Assembly (NCBI RefSeq): GCF_002287505.1
Contig: NZ_CP019688.1
Coordinates: 2,282,674 to 2,346,673 of the forward strand
Direction: 5' to 3'
From: Corynebacterium glaucum
Lineage (GTDB): Bacteria; Actinomycetota; Actinomycetes; Mycobacteriales; Mycobacteriaceae
DNA length: 64,000 nt
A program made the translations under genes and the position numbers. The notes under the pieces were generated by a model. That model was given only the letters and a program-made list of their open reading frames with translations, did no database searches and had not been told where the DNA came from. Numbering within the stretch: the first letter of the stretch is position 1; every line of letters begins with the position of its first letter. Of the stretch, positions 1 to 10,063 are shown piece by piece.

Positions 1-314
1 ACGCGCTGCAGATCTTCAGTGCGCTCGGCGAGCTGGAGCTCAATGTCGGTCACTGTGCCGTCGCCGTCCGCATCGGGGTTGACCTCCCCGAGTTCAGCCT
101 CGACCGCGTCGGCGATTTCCGCGTCCGAGACCTCCGTAAGGGGATCCTCTGCGTCCGGATCGGCCATGGTCTCGAAAGCTTCTGCCTCCGCGGCCTCGTC
201 CGCCATGGTCTCCGCCTGATCCGGCGAGACGTACTGCTCGTCGGTGTTATCCGGTGCACCCGGGTTATCTGCCATCTCGCGGGCGGAGTTGGGGTTCACG
301 TTTGGGTTCGTCAT
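1..314 (-). CDS. grpE: GrpE nucleotide-exchange factor, N-terminal part (partial)
   Basis: GrpE is the ADP/ATP exchange factor for the DnaK chaperone. The gene starts 14 bp downstream of the dnaK stop codon and runs off the left edge, so only about 104 codons are visible. The visible protein has a long, very acidic, probably disordered N-terminus (MTNPNVNPNS..., rich in D, E and A) and then the start of the coiled-coil helix (ELQLAERTEDLQR). This layout is typical of actinobacterial GrpE. A purine-rich ribosome site (AAGGAGCGAG) lies just upstream of the ATG. Position after dnaK in one operon supports the call. The catalytic beta-domain is outside the window, so identity rests on N-terminal character and synteny. 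Confidence 0.85.
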   Translation of the reverse strand, partial: MTNPNVNPNSAREMADNPGAPDNTDEQYVSPDQAETMADEAAEAEAFETMADPDAEDPLTEVSDAEIADAVEAELGEVNPDADGDGTVTDIELQLAERTEDLQR

Positions 315-328
315 ATCCCGCTCGCTCC

Positions 329-2212
<1,884 letters not shown>

Positions 2213-2253
2213 GGTGGTTGTTTCCTCCTGATTGGAAGTCGTTTTTCATTAAG

Positions 2254-2272
2254 TTGCAGCGCTTCCGCTCAA
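2254..2272. promoter_or_regulatory. Degenerate HAIR (HspR) half-site pair, dnaK-proximal
   Basis: The sequence reads TTGCA, nine bases, then CTCAA. It matches the HspR consensus TTGAG-N9-CTCAA in one arm exactly and in three of five positions in the other. It is the copy nearest the dnaK start. It sits 45 bp from the well-conserved copy at 2299, which makes an accidental match less likely. Confidence 0.5.
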
Positions 2273-2298
2273 CTTCACCGGGCCTACTGTACCAGTGG

Positions 2299-2317
2299 TT
2301 GAGCCGAGCGCGCTCAA
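2299..2317. promoter_or_regulatory. HAIR element (HspR operator) upstream of dnaK
   Basis: The sequence is TTGAG, nine bases, then CTCAA, a perfect inverted repeat. It equals the core of the actinobacterial HAIR consensus (CTTGAGT-N7-ACTCAAG) bound by the heat-shock repressor HspR. It lies 86 bp upstream of the dnaK start codon, where an operator is expected. HspR itself is not encoded in the window, but normally follows grpE-dnaJ in this operon. Confidence 0.85.
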
Positions 2318-2342
2318 TGGTTACAACGCGCTTGCTGCAAAG

Positions 2343-2361
2343 TTGTTCCCAACACGCTCAA
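2343..2361. promoter_or_regulatory. Degenerate HAIR (HspR) half-site pair, distal
   Basis: The sequence reads TTGTT, nine bases, then CTCAA: one arm is perfect and one partial. It is 44 bp from the perfect HAIR at 2299, continuing a regular 45/44-bp array of three sites on the dnaK promoter side. Confidence 0.5.
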
Positions 2362-2385
2362 CTTTTTTCTGGGCAGATGGCAGAA

Positions 2386-2422
2386 CCCCGTTTGACCTTG
2401 CCGAAGGCTGGGTCAAACGGGG
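2386..2422 (-). terminator. Perfect 12-bp inverted repeat downstream of ald
   Basis: CCCCGTTTGACC at 2386-2397 and its exact complement GGTCAAACGGGG at 2411-2422 flank a 13-nt loop. It lies just beyond the ald stop codon and before the dnaK promoter, where an intrinsic terminator would insulate dnaK from ald read-through. On the ald transcript no strong U-tract follows directly, so a role as an mRNA 3'-stabilising hairpin is also possible. Confidence 0.65.
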
Positions 2423-2423
2423 C

Positions 2424-2441
2424 GTCGATAAGCGAAAAGCT
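2424..2441 (+). repeat. Copy of dispersed GTCGWHAAGC motif
   Basis: GTCGATAAGC followed by GAAAAGCT matches the extended consensus described in the findings almost fully. This copy lies in the short spacer after ald, next to the inverted repeat. Confidence 0.7.
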
Positions 2442-2442
2442 C

Positions 2443-3963
2443 TTAGAAGAGACCGGTCTCCTGCTCGGAGTAGGACCAGAGGAGGTTCTTGGTGTTCTGG
2501 TAGTGAGCGAGCATCATGAGATGGTTCTCGCGGCCGATGCCGGACTGCTTGTAGCCACCGAACGCGGCGTGGGCCGGGTAGGAGTGGTACTGGTTCACCC
2601 ACACGCGACCCGCCTGGATCGCGCGGCCGGCGCGGTACGCGGTATTGCCGTCGCGGGACCACACGCCGGCACCGAGGCCGAAGATCGTGTCGTTGGCAAT
2701 CTTGATCGCTTCGTCGAAGTCCTTGAACGTGGTCACGCTCATGACCGGGCCGAAGATCTCTTCCTGGAAGATGCGCATGTCGTTGGTGCCCTTGAACACG
2801 GTCGGCTCGATGTACAGGCCCTCTTCGAGGCCCTCAATCTTGTTCACCTTGCCGCCGGTGAGCACCTCTGCACCCTCCTGCGGGCCGAGTTCCAGGTAGG
2901 ACTGGATCTTGTTCATCTGCTCGACGGAGGCCTGCGCACCCATCTGCACGTCGGTATCCAGCGGGTTACCGGTGGTGATCTGCTGCACTCGCTTCACACC
3001 GAGTTCCAGGAACTCGTCCGCGATGGACTCGTGTACCAGCGCACGCGACGGGCAGGTGCAGACCTCGCCCTGGTTGAGCGCGAACATCGCGAAGCCCTCA
3101 ATGGCCTTCTTACGGAAGTCGTCGTCCTTAGCAAGCACGTCCGGGAAGAAGATCGACGGGCTCTTGCCGCCAAGCTCAAGGGTGACCGGGATGATCTTCT
3201 CCGCGACTGCCTTGTTGATGATCTTGCCCACGTCGGTCGAGCCGGTGAACGCGATCTTGGCAATGCGGTCCGAGCTGGTCAGAGCCACACCGGCCTCATC
3301 ACCCATACCGTTAACAATGTTCAGCACGCCCGGCGGGATCAGGTCCCCGATAAGGTCCATCAGGTAGAGGATCGAGGCAGGAGTTTGCTCCGCAGGCTTG
3401 AGGACGATTGCGTTACCGGCGGCGAGCGCCGGGGCCAGCTTCCACGCGGCCATCAGGAGCGGGAAGTTCCACGGAATGATCTGGCCGACAACGCCGAGAG
3501 GCTCGTTGAAGTGGTAGGCCACGGTGTCCTCATCGAGCTGGGAAAGGCGGCCCTCCTGAGCGCGGATCACGCCGGCGAAGTAGCGGAAGTGGTCGATGGC
3601 CAGCGGGATGTCGGCGGCGAGGGTCTCGCGCACAGCCTTGCCGTTCTCCCAGGTCTCGGCGACGGCGATTTCCTCGAGGTGCTCCTCCATGCGGTCCGCA
3701 ATGCGAAGCAGGACGAGGGAGCGTTCGGCTGCTGAGGTCGCGCCCCAGCCCGGTGCGGCTTTCTCCGCAGCGTCGATCGCCTTCTCAATGTCAGCTTCTT
3801 TGCCTCGCGCAACCTGGCAGAAGATCTCGCCGGTGACCGGGGTGATGTTGTCGAAATACTCACCGTCAGCAGGGGCGACCCACTCGCCGCCGATGTAGTT
3901 GTCGTAGCGCTTGCGGTAGTTGACAATCGAGCCTTCGGTGCCGGGGTTGGCGTACACGGTCAT
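2443..3963 (-). CDS. ald: NAD-dependent (acet)aldehyde dehydrogenase
   Basis: Oxidises aldehydes, most likely acetaldehyde to acetate, with NAD(P)+. The protein has 506 aa, normal for the ALDH superfamily and equal to what I recall for C. glutamicum Ald beside dnaK. Signature residues are visible: PWNFPLL (164-170), cofactor-binding FTGSTDVGK (239-247), the catalytic general base Glu263 in LELGGKSP, and the nucleophile Cys302 in [10 protein letters not shown] longer frame begins at 3990, but the ATG at 3963 follows a clear GGAAAGGACC ribosome site and gives the family N-terminus MTVYANPG. The gene is monocistronic, convergent to nothing and ended by the hairpin at 2386. Confidence 0.93.
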   Translation of the reverse strand: MTVYANPGTEGSIVNYRKRYDNYIGGEWVAPADGEYFDNITPVTGEIFCQVARGKEADIEKAIDAAEKAAPGWGATSAAERSLVLLRIADRMEEHLEEIAVAETWENGKAVRETLAADIPLAIDHFRYFAGVIRAQEGRLSQLDEDTVAYHFNEPLGVVGQIIPWNFPLLMAAWKLAPALAAGNAIVLKPAEQTPASILYLMDLIGDLIPPGVLNIVNGMGDEAGVALTSSDRIAKIAFTGSTDVGKIINKAVAEKIIPVTLELGGKSPSIFFPDVLAKDDDFRKKAIEGFAMFALNQGEVCTCPSRALVHESIADEFLELGVKRVQQITTGNPLDTDVQMGAQASVEQMNKIQSYLELGPQEGAEVLTGGKVNKIEGLEEGLYIEPTVFKGTNDMRIFQEEIFGPVMSVTTFKDFDEAIKIANDTIFGLGAGVWSRDGNTAYRAGRAIQAGRVWVNQYHSYPAHAAFGGYKQSGIGRENHLMMLAHYQNTKNLLWSYSEQETGLF

Positions 3964-4110
3964 GGTTCGGGTCCTTTCCATCAGGAACATAAATCAAGGT
4001 GTGCGCCAGATTACACCGTTTGAGCGTTGTGGGCTAGGGCATAACGATTCCAATGGCGTACCAAAAGCTTTGGACGCTGCGAGTGAGGAAATACCAACAC
4101 TTCTGGCACA

Positions 4111-5589
4111 ATGACGCGCGTGACTGATAACGACAATTCGGATTATGTGGGCGCACTCGACACTGCTGTCGAAGACGTGCACATGATGCCCACCCCGGCC
4201 GACGCAGCCCAAGAGCTCTCAGGCGAACCAATCGACCGCGGCGATGTGATCGCGGCCGACGCCAGAACCGCAGCCGCCTGGGCGCTGCGGTTCATCATTG
4301 TGGTCATCGCGACCGGCATCATGCTCTACCTCCTTCGCTACGTCTGGATGGCACTCCTGCCGATCCTGCTAGCGCTGATTTTCTGCACTGTGCTCTGGCC
4401 CCCTGTGCGGTGGCTCCGGAACAAGAAGGTGCCCGCAGCGCTCGCCGTTTTCATCGTGTTGTTGGGTTTCTTCGGCGCGATCATCGGCATCTTTTCTGCG
4501 ATGGCGCCGACGGTGCGCACACAAGGCGTGCAACTCTACGAGCAGGCGCAGCAGGGCATCCAGCAGATCCTGGACTTTGTCGAGCAGCGGGTCGACCCAC
4601 AGCTGATCGACCCGGACAAGATCCAAGATGGTCTGCAGCAGGTCACGAACGCGCTGCGCGGCAACGCCTCGAACATCGCCTCCGGCGTGTTCTCCGGCAT
4701 CGGCACCATCGCTTCGCTCGGCACCACGCTGGTACTCACGCTGATCCTTTCCTTCTTCTTCTTGAAAGACGGCGACCGCTTCTTGCCGTGGCTGCGCAAG
4801 TACACCGGCGTGAAGACCGGTTGGCACCTCACTGAGGTGCTCATGCGTTCCTGGAACACGCTGTCCGGCTTCATCCGCACCCAGGCAATCGTTTCCATGG
4901 TGGACGCAATCTTTATCGGCGTGGGCCTGCTGCTGCTGGGTGTGCCGCTGTGGCCGGTGCTGGCCGTGATCACCTTCTTCGCCGGCTTCATCCCGATTGT
5001 TGGTGCGTTCACCGCAGGCGCCTTGGCCGTGATCATCGCATTGGTGTCCAACGGTTTCTGGAACGCAATCTTCGTGCTGATCCTCATCATCGCGGTGCAG
5101 CAGATTGAGGGCAACGTCCTCCAGCCGATCCTGCAGTCGCGCGCAATGGGTCTGCACGCTGCGATCGTGCTGCTTGCGGTTGCCCTCGGCGGCACCATCT
5201 TCGGCATCGTGGGAGCGTTCTTGGCGGTGCCAATCGCTGCGGTCCTCGCCGTGTGGTTCCGCTACTGGGCCGAGATGGTCTCCCTGCGCGCGGGGCAGAT
5301 CACTGCCGACGACATCCAAATCGCGACCCAGCAATCGCAAGCGCTTGATTCCAAGGAAGCGTTCCTCGCGGTACGTAACCACATGATGCGGATGGCCCGC
5401 CGCGAAAGCCCAGACTTGGACGAGCCAGTGAAGACTTCACTGGGCTCCACCCGCGTACCGGCGGGCAAGGAAGCCCCGAAGAAGACCTACGACCGGGAGG
5501 TGCCGGGCAAGGCCCGCAGCATTGATCCCGACGGGGAGAACACATCCGACAAGGAGCGACAGCGCAAGCTCGAAGACGACGAGGCGTAG
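4111..5589 (+). CDS. AI-2E family transporter (PerM/YdiK-like permease)
   Basis: Integral membrane protein of 492 aa. A hydrophilic N-terminus (about 50 residues) is followed by transmembrane segments grouped as in the AI-2E/PerM family: an N-terminal hairpin pair near residues 55-125, an amphipathic helical stretch, then a C-terminal cluster that includes the family block FIPIVGAFTAGALAVI and QQIEGNVLQPILQSRAMGLHA. The last about 100 residues are charged and cytoplasmic. Substrate cannot be assigned: family members have been linked to autoinducer-2 export, Na+/H+ antiport and other roles. Start uncertain: ATG 4111 or GTG 4120. It stands alone between ald and the DJ-1-like gene. Confidence 0.88.
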   Translation: MTRVTDNDNSDYVGALDTAVEDVHMMPTPADAAQELSGEPIDRGDVIAADARTAAAWALRFIIVVIATGIMLYLLRYVWMALLPILLALIFCTVLWPPVRWLRNKKVPAALAVFIVLLGFFGAIIGIFSAMAPTVRTQGVQLYEQAQQGIQQILDFVEQRVDPQLIDPDKIQDGLQQVTNALRGNASNIASGVFSGIGTIASLGTTLVLTLILSFFFLKDGDRFLPWLRKYTGVKTGWHLTEVLMRSWNTLSGFIRTQAIVSMVDAIFIGVGLLLLGVPLWPVLAVITFFAGFIPIVGAFTAGALAVIIALVSNGFWNAIFVLILIIAVQQIEGNVLQPILQSRAMGLHAAIVLLAVALGGTIFGIVGAFLAVPIAAVLAVWFRYWAEMVSLRAGQITADDIQIATQQSQALDSKEAFLAVRNHMMRMARRESPDLDEPVKTSLGSTRVPAGKEAPKKTYDREVPGKARSIDPDGENTSDKERQRKLEDDEA

Positions 5590-5594
5590 TTGCC

Positions 5595-5604
5595 GTCGTC
5601 AAGC
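5595..5604 (+). repeat. Intergenic copy of dispersed GTCGWHAAGC motif
   Basis: GTCGTCAAGC lies six bases after the stop of the AI-2E gene. It matches the core only, because the following bases (TATGGTC) do not fit the extended consensus. Confidence 0.55.
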
Positions 5605-5681
5605 TATGGTCCCGACACGATTTCCAGACTTTCCGTACCGTGGAGAGACACAACGGAAAAATCTTACGAAAGGAACCCACC

Positions 5682-6206
5682 ATGGCTGACTTGAGCTCCA
5701 AGAAGATCGCGATCATTTCTACCGACGGCTTCGAAGATTCCGAGCTGACTTCGCCGAAGGAAGCTGTCGAGGCTGCGGGCGCGACCGCGCACGTGATCGC
5801 ACCGGAGGCAGGCGAAATTGAGGGCAAAAAGGGCACCAAGGTGTCCGTGGATGTAACCACCTCGGAGGCCAACGCCGCTGATTACGACGCATTGATCCTG
5901 CCGGGTGGCACTGTGAACGCGGACGCAATCCGCATCAACGCGGATGCTGTGAACTTGGTCAAGGAGATCCAGGGCGCAGGCAAGCCAATCGGTGTGATCT
6001 GCCACGGCGGCTGGATCCTCACCGATGCGGACCTGATCAAGGGTGTCAAGCTCACTTCTGTAGAGAACGTGAAGACCGACCTGATCAACGCTGGTGCGAA
6101 CTGGGTCGACGAAGAAGTTGTGGTCGATTCCGGCTTCATCTCTTCCCGCACTCCGGACGACCTGCCGGCGTTCAACGCGGCACTCGTTGAGGAGTTTGCG
6201 AAGTAA
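5682..6206 (+). CDS. DJ-1/PfpI family protein (type 1 glutamine amidotransferase-like)
   Basis: 174-aa protein of the DJ-1/ThiJ/PfpI superfamily, whose members act as intracellular proteases, glyoxalases/deglycases or stress chaperones. The family core is visible: N-terminal KKIAIISTDGFEDSEL, YDALILPGGTVNAD, and the nucleophile elbow ICHGGW with Cys about residue 107. Length is typical. The ATG at 5682 is preceded by ACGAAAGGA with correct spacing; upstream in-frame codons are untranslated leader. A strong terminator follows, so it is probably transcribed alone. The exact reaction is not deducible. Confidence 0.92.
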   Translation: MADLSSKKIAIISTDGFEDSELTSPKEAVEAAGATAHVIAPEAGEIEGKKGTKVSVDVTTSEANAADYDALILPGGTVNADAIRINADAVNLVKEIQGAGKPIGVICHGGWILTDADLIKGVKLTSVENVKTDLINAGANWVDEEVVVDSGFISSRTPDDLPAFNAALVEEFAK

Positions 6207-6225
6207 ACGCGTTCTCGCTTCCAGT

Positions 6226-6255
6226 ACAAACCCGCGCCAATGGCGCGGGTTTTGT
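6226..6255. terminator. Strong bidirectional intrinsic terminator
   Basis: ACAAACCCGCGCC, a short AT loop, then GGCGCGGGTTTTGT form a nearly perfect GC-rich stem with A- and T-tracts on both sides. It sits between the convergent DJ-1-like gene and the first GPP34 gene and can serve both. Confidence 0.92.
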
Positions 6256-6275
6256 CATTTCCGATTCCCTGGCGT

Positions 6276-6974
6276 TTACCTTCTAGCCCGAGCTTGTGCC
6301 TGGCGGCGCTCTTCCTCGATGATCGCGACGATCGATTCCCGAACGGCCTGCACCGTGTCCGACAGCAGGGTGCCAGTGCGCTCGAGCTCCGGTGATATCA
6401 AGGAGTACGCGATCTCACCGAGGGTCTCGCGCCGATCGCGGCGCTTGGTTCCCTTCGTCTCTTGCTTGAGCACAGGGCCGATCGCCTCAATCGCGTCCAA
6501 CAGGGTGAGTACCACGGCTTCGTCCCAGGACTCCTGGCCTTGACCGTGCAGCGTCTGCTGAAGACGCGCCCGCAGGTTCGCTTCAACGCTCGGGTCCAAC
6601 GTCGGGTACTTGTTCCAATTCACAAAAAGGAAGCCCTTTTGCTCCTCAGCAAGCACACCATTTGCGACGAACCGCTGCGCCACCACACTCGGCTGTGCAA
6701 ACTTCCCCGATTCGAGCAGGGAGGTAAGCCGCCGTTCGCCCTTGCGTTCCAGCTCCGCAACGCCGTGTCGCAGCAGCGGGTCTTGCACCGACTTCGACGG
6801 CACCGTCGCGCTCACACGCAGGCTGAGCCGCTTGCGCTCCAACGCGATGTAATTGTGCGCGGCCAAATCGCACAGCAGCGCACCGTTGAGGGCGAGGTTG
6901 CGGTGGGACACCCACGCTTCGCCGCCGCCTTTGTCGTTGGTCAGCAGCAGGAAGACTTGCTCCGCGATCAGCAT
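6276..6974 (-). CDS. GPP34 (GOLPH3-like) family protein, paralogue 1
   Basis: 232-aa soluble protein of the GPP34 family, the bacterial relatives of Golgi phosphoprotein 3 (PI4P-binding in eukaryotes). The family N-terminus MLIAEQVFLLLTND marks the true start; the frame open to 7028 adds unrelated residues. Further family blocks are DPLLRHGVAEL-like text, a QRFVANGVLAEEQKGFLFVNWNKYPTLDPSVEANLRARL-type centre, and an ALDAI.. helix equivalent (VVLTLLDAIEAI). No transmembrane segment or signal peptide. It is the last of three tandem paralogues reading left, with a Lys/Arg-rich C-terminus. Bacterial function is unknown. Confidence 0.88.
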   Translation of the reverse strand: MLIAEQVFLLLTNDKGGGEAWVSHRNLALNGALLCDLAAHNYIALERKRLSLRVSATVPSKSVQDPLLRHGVAELERKGERRLTSLLESGKFAQPSVVAQRFVANGVLAEEQKGFLFVNWNKYPTLDPSVEANLRARLQQTLHGQGQESWDEAVVLTLLDAIEAIGPVLKQETKGTKRRDRRETLGEIAYSLISPELERTGTLLSDTVQAVRESIVAIIEEERRQAQARARR

Positions 6975-6993
6975 GGCCACGATCCTAGCGACC

Positions 6994-7680
6994 CTAGCCG
7001 GAGGCCACCGAGGCGTTCGCCGCTGCAACGGTGGCGATCAGCGCTGTGGTCGCGCCTTGGACTGCCATTGCCACGCTTTCCACGGTGCGGTTCAGTGCCG
7101 GGTCGGTGAGCGAATGGCGGATCTCTTCAATCGTCCCTTTCACCTGCTTGCGCTCAAGCCCCCTGATCTCTTCCTTGAACACATTCCGCGTCCCGTTGAC
7201 CGCATCCACGATGAGCAGGGTGACGCCTTCGTCGATAGTCTCTTGTGCCTGGCCGTGGAAGACCTGCTGCAACCGGGCGCGCAACCGCTGCTCAATAGAG
7301 GCGTCGCGGGTGGGATACTGCGCCCACTGGATGAAGAGGAAGCCTCGCGAGTGCTCCTCGAGTACGCCCTGTTGGACGAGGTTCGCTGCCGAAAGGTCGA
7401 TGCGCCCGAAGTCACTGTGACCAATCCAGCGCTGCGCACGCCGGTTCGGCTTCTCCCGGATCATCTGATGCGCGTTCACCAGCGCCGGGTGCGCATCCGG
7501 CGGCAGATCGCCTGTCACACTCACGCGCGGGCGCTTCTCATCGGTGAACGCAACCACATCGTGCAGCGCAAGATCCGCGAGGATCGCGGCACCAAGACCG
7601 AACCTGCGGTACCCCACCCATGGCTCGCCGCTGCCCTTGTCGGTGGTAAGCAGCAGGAACACCTGCTCCGTGATCAGCAT
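6994..7680 (-). CDS. GPP34 (GOLPH3-like) family protein, paralogue 2
   Basis: 228 aa, beginning MLITEQVFLLLTTDKGSGEPW, with the same layout as its two neighbours: beta-rich N-terminus, NAHQMIREKPNRRAQRW, then a central FLFIQWAQYPTRDASIEQRLRARLQQVFHGQ block, and a C-terminal helical part. It is visibly closer to paralogue 1 in the N-terminus (EQVFLLLT.DKG.GE.WV) but shares NAHPALV.AH..I.EKP.RRA with paralogue 3, so it is intermediate. The spacer to paralogue 1 is 19 bp, indicating one transcript. Confidence 0.88.
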   Translation of the reverse strand: MLITEQVFLLLTTDKGSGEPWVGYRRFGLGAAILADLALHDVVAFTDEKRPRVSVTGDLPPDAHPALVNAHQMIREKPNRRAQRWIGHSDFGRIDLSAANLVQQGVLEEHSRGFLFIQWAQYPTRDASIEQRLRARLQQVFHGQAQETIDEGVTLLIVDAVNGTRNVFKEEIRGLERKQVKGTIEEIRHSLTDPALNRTVESVAMAVQGATTALIATVAAANASVASG

Positions 7681-7708
7681 GATCCCGATGCTACAAAAAC
7701 GCGCAGCG

Positions 7709-8389
7709 TTACGCGGACGCTCCGTGGTTATTCTGCGCCTGGCGCAACGATTTCATGCACGCCTTGAGCGAGTGCCCCAGCAGCGGATCAACCCACCCGT
7801 ACGCGGGATCCGTCGCCTTCTCTCGAAGTTCCCGGATTCGCGCCCGACTCTCGCCTCTCGGCATCCCGGTCAGCTCAGCTTTCAGAATCCCTCGCACAGA
7901 CCACAGCGCATCAAGCGCCAGCAGGACAACCGCCTCATCGAGCGCCGCCTGCTTGTGCCCGAACATCACCGCTTGCAGCCGCGCGCGCAATTGCTTTTCG
8001 ACGGAGGCGTCGCGGGTGCGGTAGTAGGTCGAAGAGAGGAAGATGCCCTTGCTGAACTCTGGTATCAACACGCCGCGGTGCACGAGCCCTACAGTCACAT
8101 CCTCGCGCTTGCCAATGTTGCCGCGGCTCATCCAATCCTCCGCGCGGCGATCAGGCTTCTCGAGGATCTTTGAATGCGCGGCTACGAGCGCGGGGTGCGC
8201 ATTGGGAGGCAGGCCCGCTATGACGCGAACCCGCCGGGCGCGGTTGTCTGAGTACTGCAGTGCACCGTAACCCAGAGAGAGGTCCGCCATCACGCCAGCG
8301 GCGACACCAGCATCGTTGAAGCGACCGTAGCCTGTGCCGAACCCATGATCGTCATACAGCAGCAGATAGAGCTGCTCGGCAATCAACAT
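7709..8389 (-). CDS. GPP34 (GOLPH3-like) family protein, paralogue 3
   Basis: 226 aa beginning MLIAEQLYLLLYDDHGFGTGYG. Shares NAHPALVAAHSKILEKPDRRAEDW and the YRTRDASVEKQLRARLQAVMFGHKQAALDEAVVLLALDALW centre with the other two, and is the most divergent at its N-terminus. First gene of the tandem array. The spacer to paralogue 2 is 28 bp. A copy of the dispersed motif (GTCGAAAAGC on the minus strand at 7993-8002) is embedded in the codons for VEKQL. Function unknown; the family is common in actinobacteria. Confidence 0.88.
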   Translation of the reverse strand: MLIAEQLYLLLYDDHGFGTGYGRFNDAGVAAGVMADLSLGYGALQYSDNRARRVRVIAGLPPNAHPALVAAHSKILEKPDRRAEDWMSRGNIGKREDVTVGLVHRGVLIPEFSKGIFLSSTYYRTRDASVEKQLRARLQAVMFGHKQAALDEAVVLLALDALWSVRGILKAELTGMPRGESRARIRELREKATDPAYGWVDPLLGHSLKACMKSLRQAQNNHGASA

Positions 8390-8409
8390 GCCGTTAAACC
8401 TACGCGGTC

Positions 8410-9345
8410 TTAGGCGCGTTGGGGTTCCACGACGATTTCAGTGGCGGTCGCACCCTCAAGTTCGGACGCAGCCTTCGAGTTTGCGCGTGCTTTCATCACA
8501 CCCCGCCACGACAGCACCGCACCGATTGCCAGGATGAGGACTCGCACGATCCACAGGTGTTGGTCCAAACCGAGTGCCGCGAGCACCACAGGCAGGTTGA
8601 GCATGGTGATCACGGTGCCCACGAGTCCGCCAAGCAGGATCGGGTTGAGGCGGGAGACCAGCCAGGCCGCGATCGGCGCGGCGATGACGCCGCCGACCAA
8701 GAGTGCGCCCACCGCCGCGAGGTTGGCCAGCAGGTCATGCCACATGCCGACGACGAAGCCTGTGGTGGCAGCGGCGGTGACTAAGAACTCGGCGGTGTTG
8801 ACGGTGCCGACGATGCGGCGCGGCTCAGAACGGCCTGCGGAAAGCAGCGCGGTGGTGGTCACCGGCCCCCAGCCTCCGCCGCCGGTGGCGTCGACGAAGC
8901 CGCCGAACAAGCCAAGCCCGCCGAGGAAGCGCTTCGAGTGCGGTTTCGGCGAAAGCTTGCGCCGGGTCAGCCCGCGCGCGAAGCGCAGCATGAGGTTCGC
9001 GCCGATGATGGCGAGGATCGCCGACATGATGGGGCGCGCGTGCTCCATCGGCAGCTGGGTGAGCACGACGGCGCCGGTGAACGCGCCGATCGCGCCCGGA
9101 ATGCCGACGGCGAAGGCGGTGCGCCAATCCACGTTGCCGAAGCGCCAGTGCGCCACACCGGATACCAAGGTGGTACCCAACTCGGCGGTGTGCACCACAG
9201 CAGAGGCGGTAGCGGGGGTTAAGCCCGCGAGCATGATCAGGATGGTGGTGGAGGTGACGCCGAAGCCCATCCCCAGCCCGCCGTCGACAAGCTGTGCGGC
9301 GAAGCCGGCGACCGAAATCAGCAGCAGCGCGGTCAGGTTACGCAT
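8410..9345 (-). CDS. cysZ: TauE/SafE-family sulfate/sulfite permease CysZ
   Basis: 311-aa membrane protein of the TauE/SafE family (paired TM repeats, FAAQLVDGGLGMGFGVTSTT near the N-terminus and GGLGLFGGFVDATGGGGWGPV in the second half). In corynebacteria this gene closes the cys cluster and is the proposed sulfate importer. The ATG at 9345 lies within the last codons of cysY (8-bp overlap), indicating translational coupling; the upstream in-frame extension to 9537 is not plausible because it would cover cysY. The C-terminus has an acid-rich cytoplasmic tail. Confidence 0.9.
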   Translation of the reverse strand: MRNLTALLLISVAGFAAQLVDGGLGMGFGVTSTTILIMLAGLTPATASAVVHTAELGTTLVSGVAHWRFGNVDWRTAFAVGIPGAIGAFTGAVVLTQLPMEHARPIMSAILAIIGANLMLRFARGLTRRKLSPKPHSKRFLGGLGLFGGFVDATGGGGWGPVTTTALLSAGRSEPRRIVGTVNTAEFLVTAAATTGFVVGMWHDLLANLAAVGALLVGGVIAAPIAAWLVSRLNPILLGGLVGTVITMLNLPVVLAALGLDQHLWIVRVLILAIGAVLSWRGVMKARANSKAASELEGATATEIVVEPQRA

Positions 9346-10030
9346 GGCAAACCTCCAATGCGGTGGTGTAGCGGCTGGCGACGATGCCGGCCAGATCGGT
9401 GGTGAGCGGACCGGAGCACGACATTCGCGCGCCGGTTTCCGCCTCGATGCGCGGTATGGCCTCCCGCGCTTTATCCAGCAGCAGCCCATCGGCGACGAAG
9501 AGGGGCAGCACGTGAACGTTCCCGCGCTCGCGGGCAAGTTCGGTGAGCGCAGTGATGCCGCCGCGTGTTGCCGCGACCACGCTCACGCTGTGACCACTGC
9601 GCTCCCCCACGTTGACGGCGAGCGCCTCGTATCCCTGCGTCTGCTGCGCGTTCGATGTTCCCACTGGGTACAGCGCGATGTGGGCGCTAGGTGGTGCGTC
9701 AAGCGCTACACGCTCGGCAAGGACCTCGGCAATATCTTCGCCCATCCCAAGGCCGGGCGTCAGCTTCAGCGGCGCGTGCGCGGAAGCCGCCTTGAGGTGC
9801 TCCGGCACGTCGTGCGTGGCGTGGAACGCCTCGGTGAACAGCAGCGGTACGACTATCGCGGGTTCGCCGAGTTCGCGTGCCGCCGCCTCGAGGTTGGGCG
9901 CGATGAACTCGAGGTGGGCGTCAATGCTGTTCACCCCGAGCCGCTCTGCAGCCGCGTGGGTGAGCGCCTGAACGCCGGCGCGGGCATTCGGGTGGCGAGA
10001 CCCGTGCGAGAGCGTGATCAGCGCAGTCAT
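9338..10030 (-). CDS. cysY: Sirohydrochlorin chelatase-like protein CysY
   Basis: 230-aa CbiX/SirB-type protein, expected to insert Fe2+ into sirohydrochlorin to make siroheme for the sulfite reductase CysI. Visible: N-terminal metal-binding TLSHGSRHPNA with its His, and the second chelatase-like repeat beginning ALITLS and mirrored by VHVLPLFVADGLLLDKA. Located between cysN and cysZ as in the corynebacterial cys cluster. Its ATG is preceded by a 27-bp array of three CTAAGGA-containing repeats, giving three potential ribosome sites. Confidence 0.9.
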   Translation of the reverse strand: MTALITLSHGSRHPNARAGVQALTHAAAERLGVNSIDAHLEFIAPNLEAAARELGEPAIVVPLLFTEAFHATHDVPEHLKAASAHAPLKLTPGLGMGEDIAEVLAERVALDAPPSAHIALYPVGTSNAQQTQGYEALAVNVGERSGHSVSVVAATRGGITALTELARERGNVHVLPLFVADGLLLDKAREAIPRIEAETGARMSCSGPLTTDLAGIVASRYTTALEVCHA

Positions 10031-10036
10031 GGCCAG

Positions 10037-10063
10037 TCCTTAGCGTCCTTAGCGTCCTTAGCG
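10037..10063 (-). repeat. Three tandem 9-bp repeats carrying stop codon and Shine-Dalgarno
   Basis: On the coding (minus) strand the unit CGCTAAGGA occurs three times in succession. The first unit holds the cysN stop codon TAA and every unit holds AAGGA. The last AAGGA is 8 bases from the cysY ATG. The array fills almost the whole cysN-cysY junction. Confidence 0.9.
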
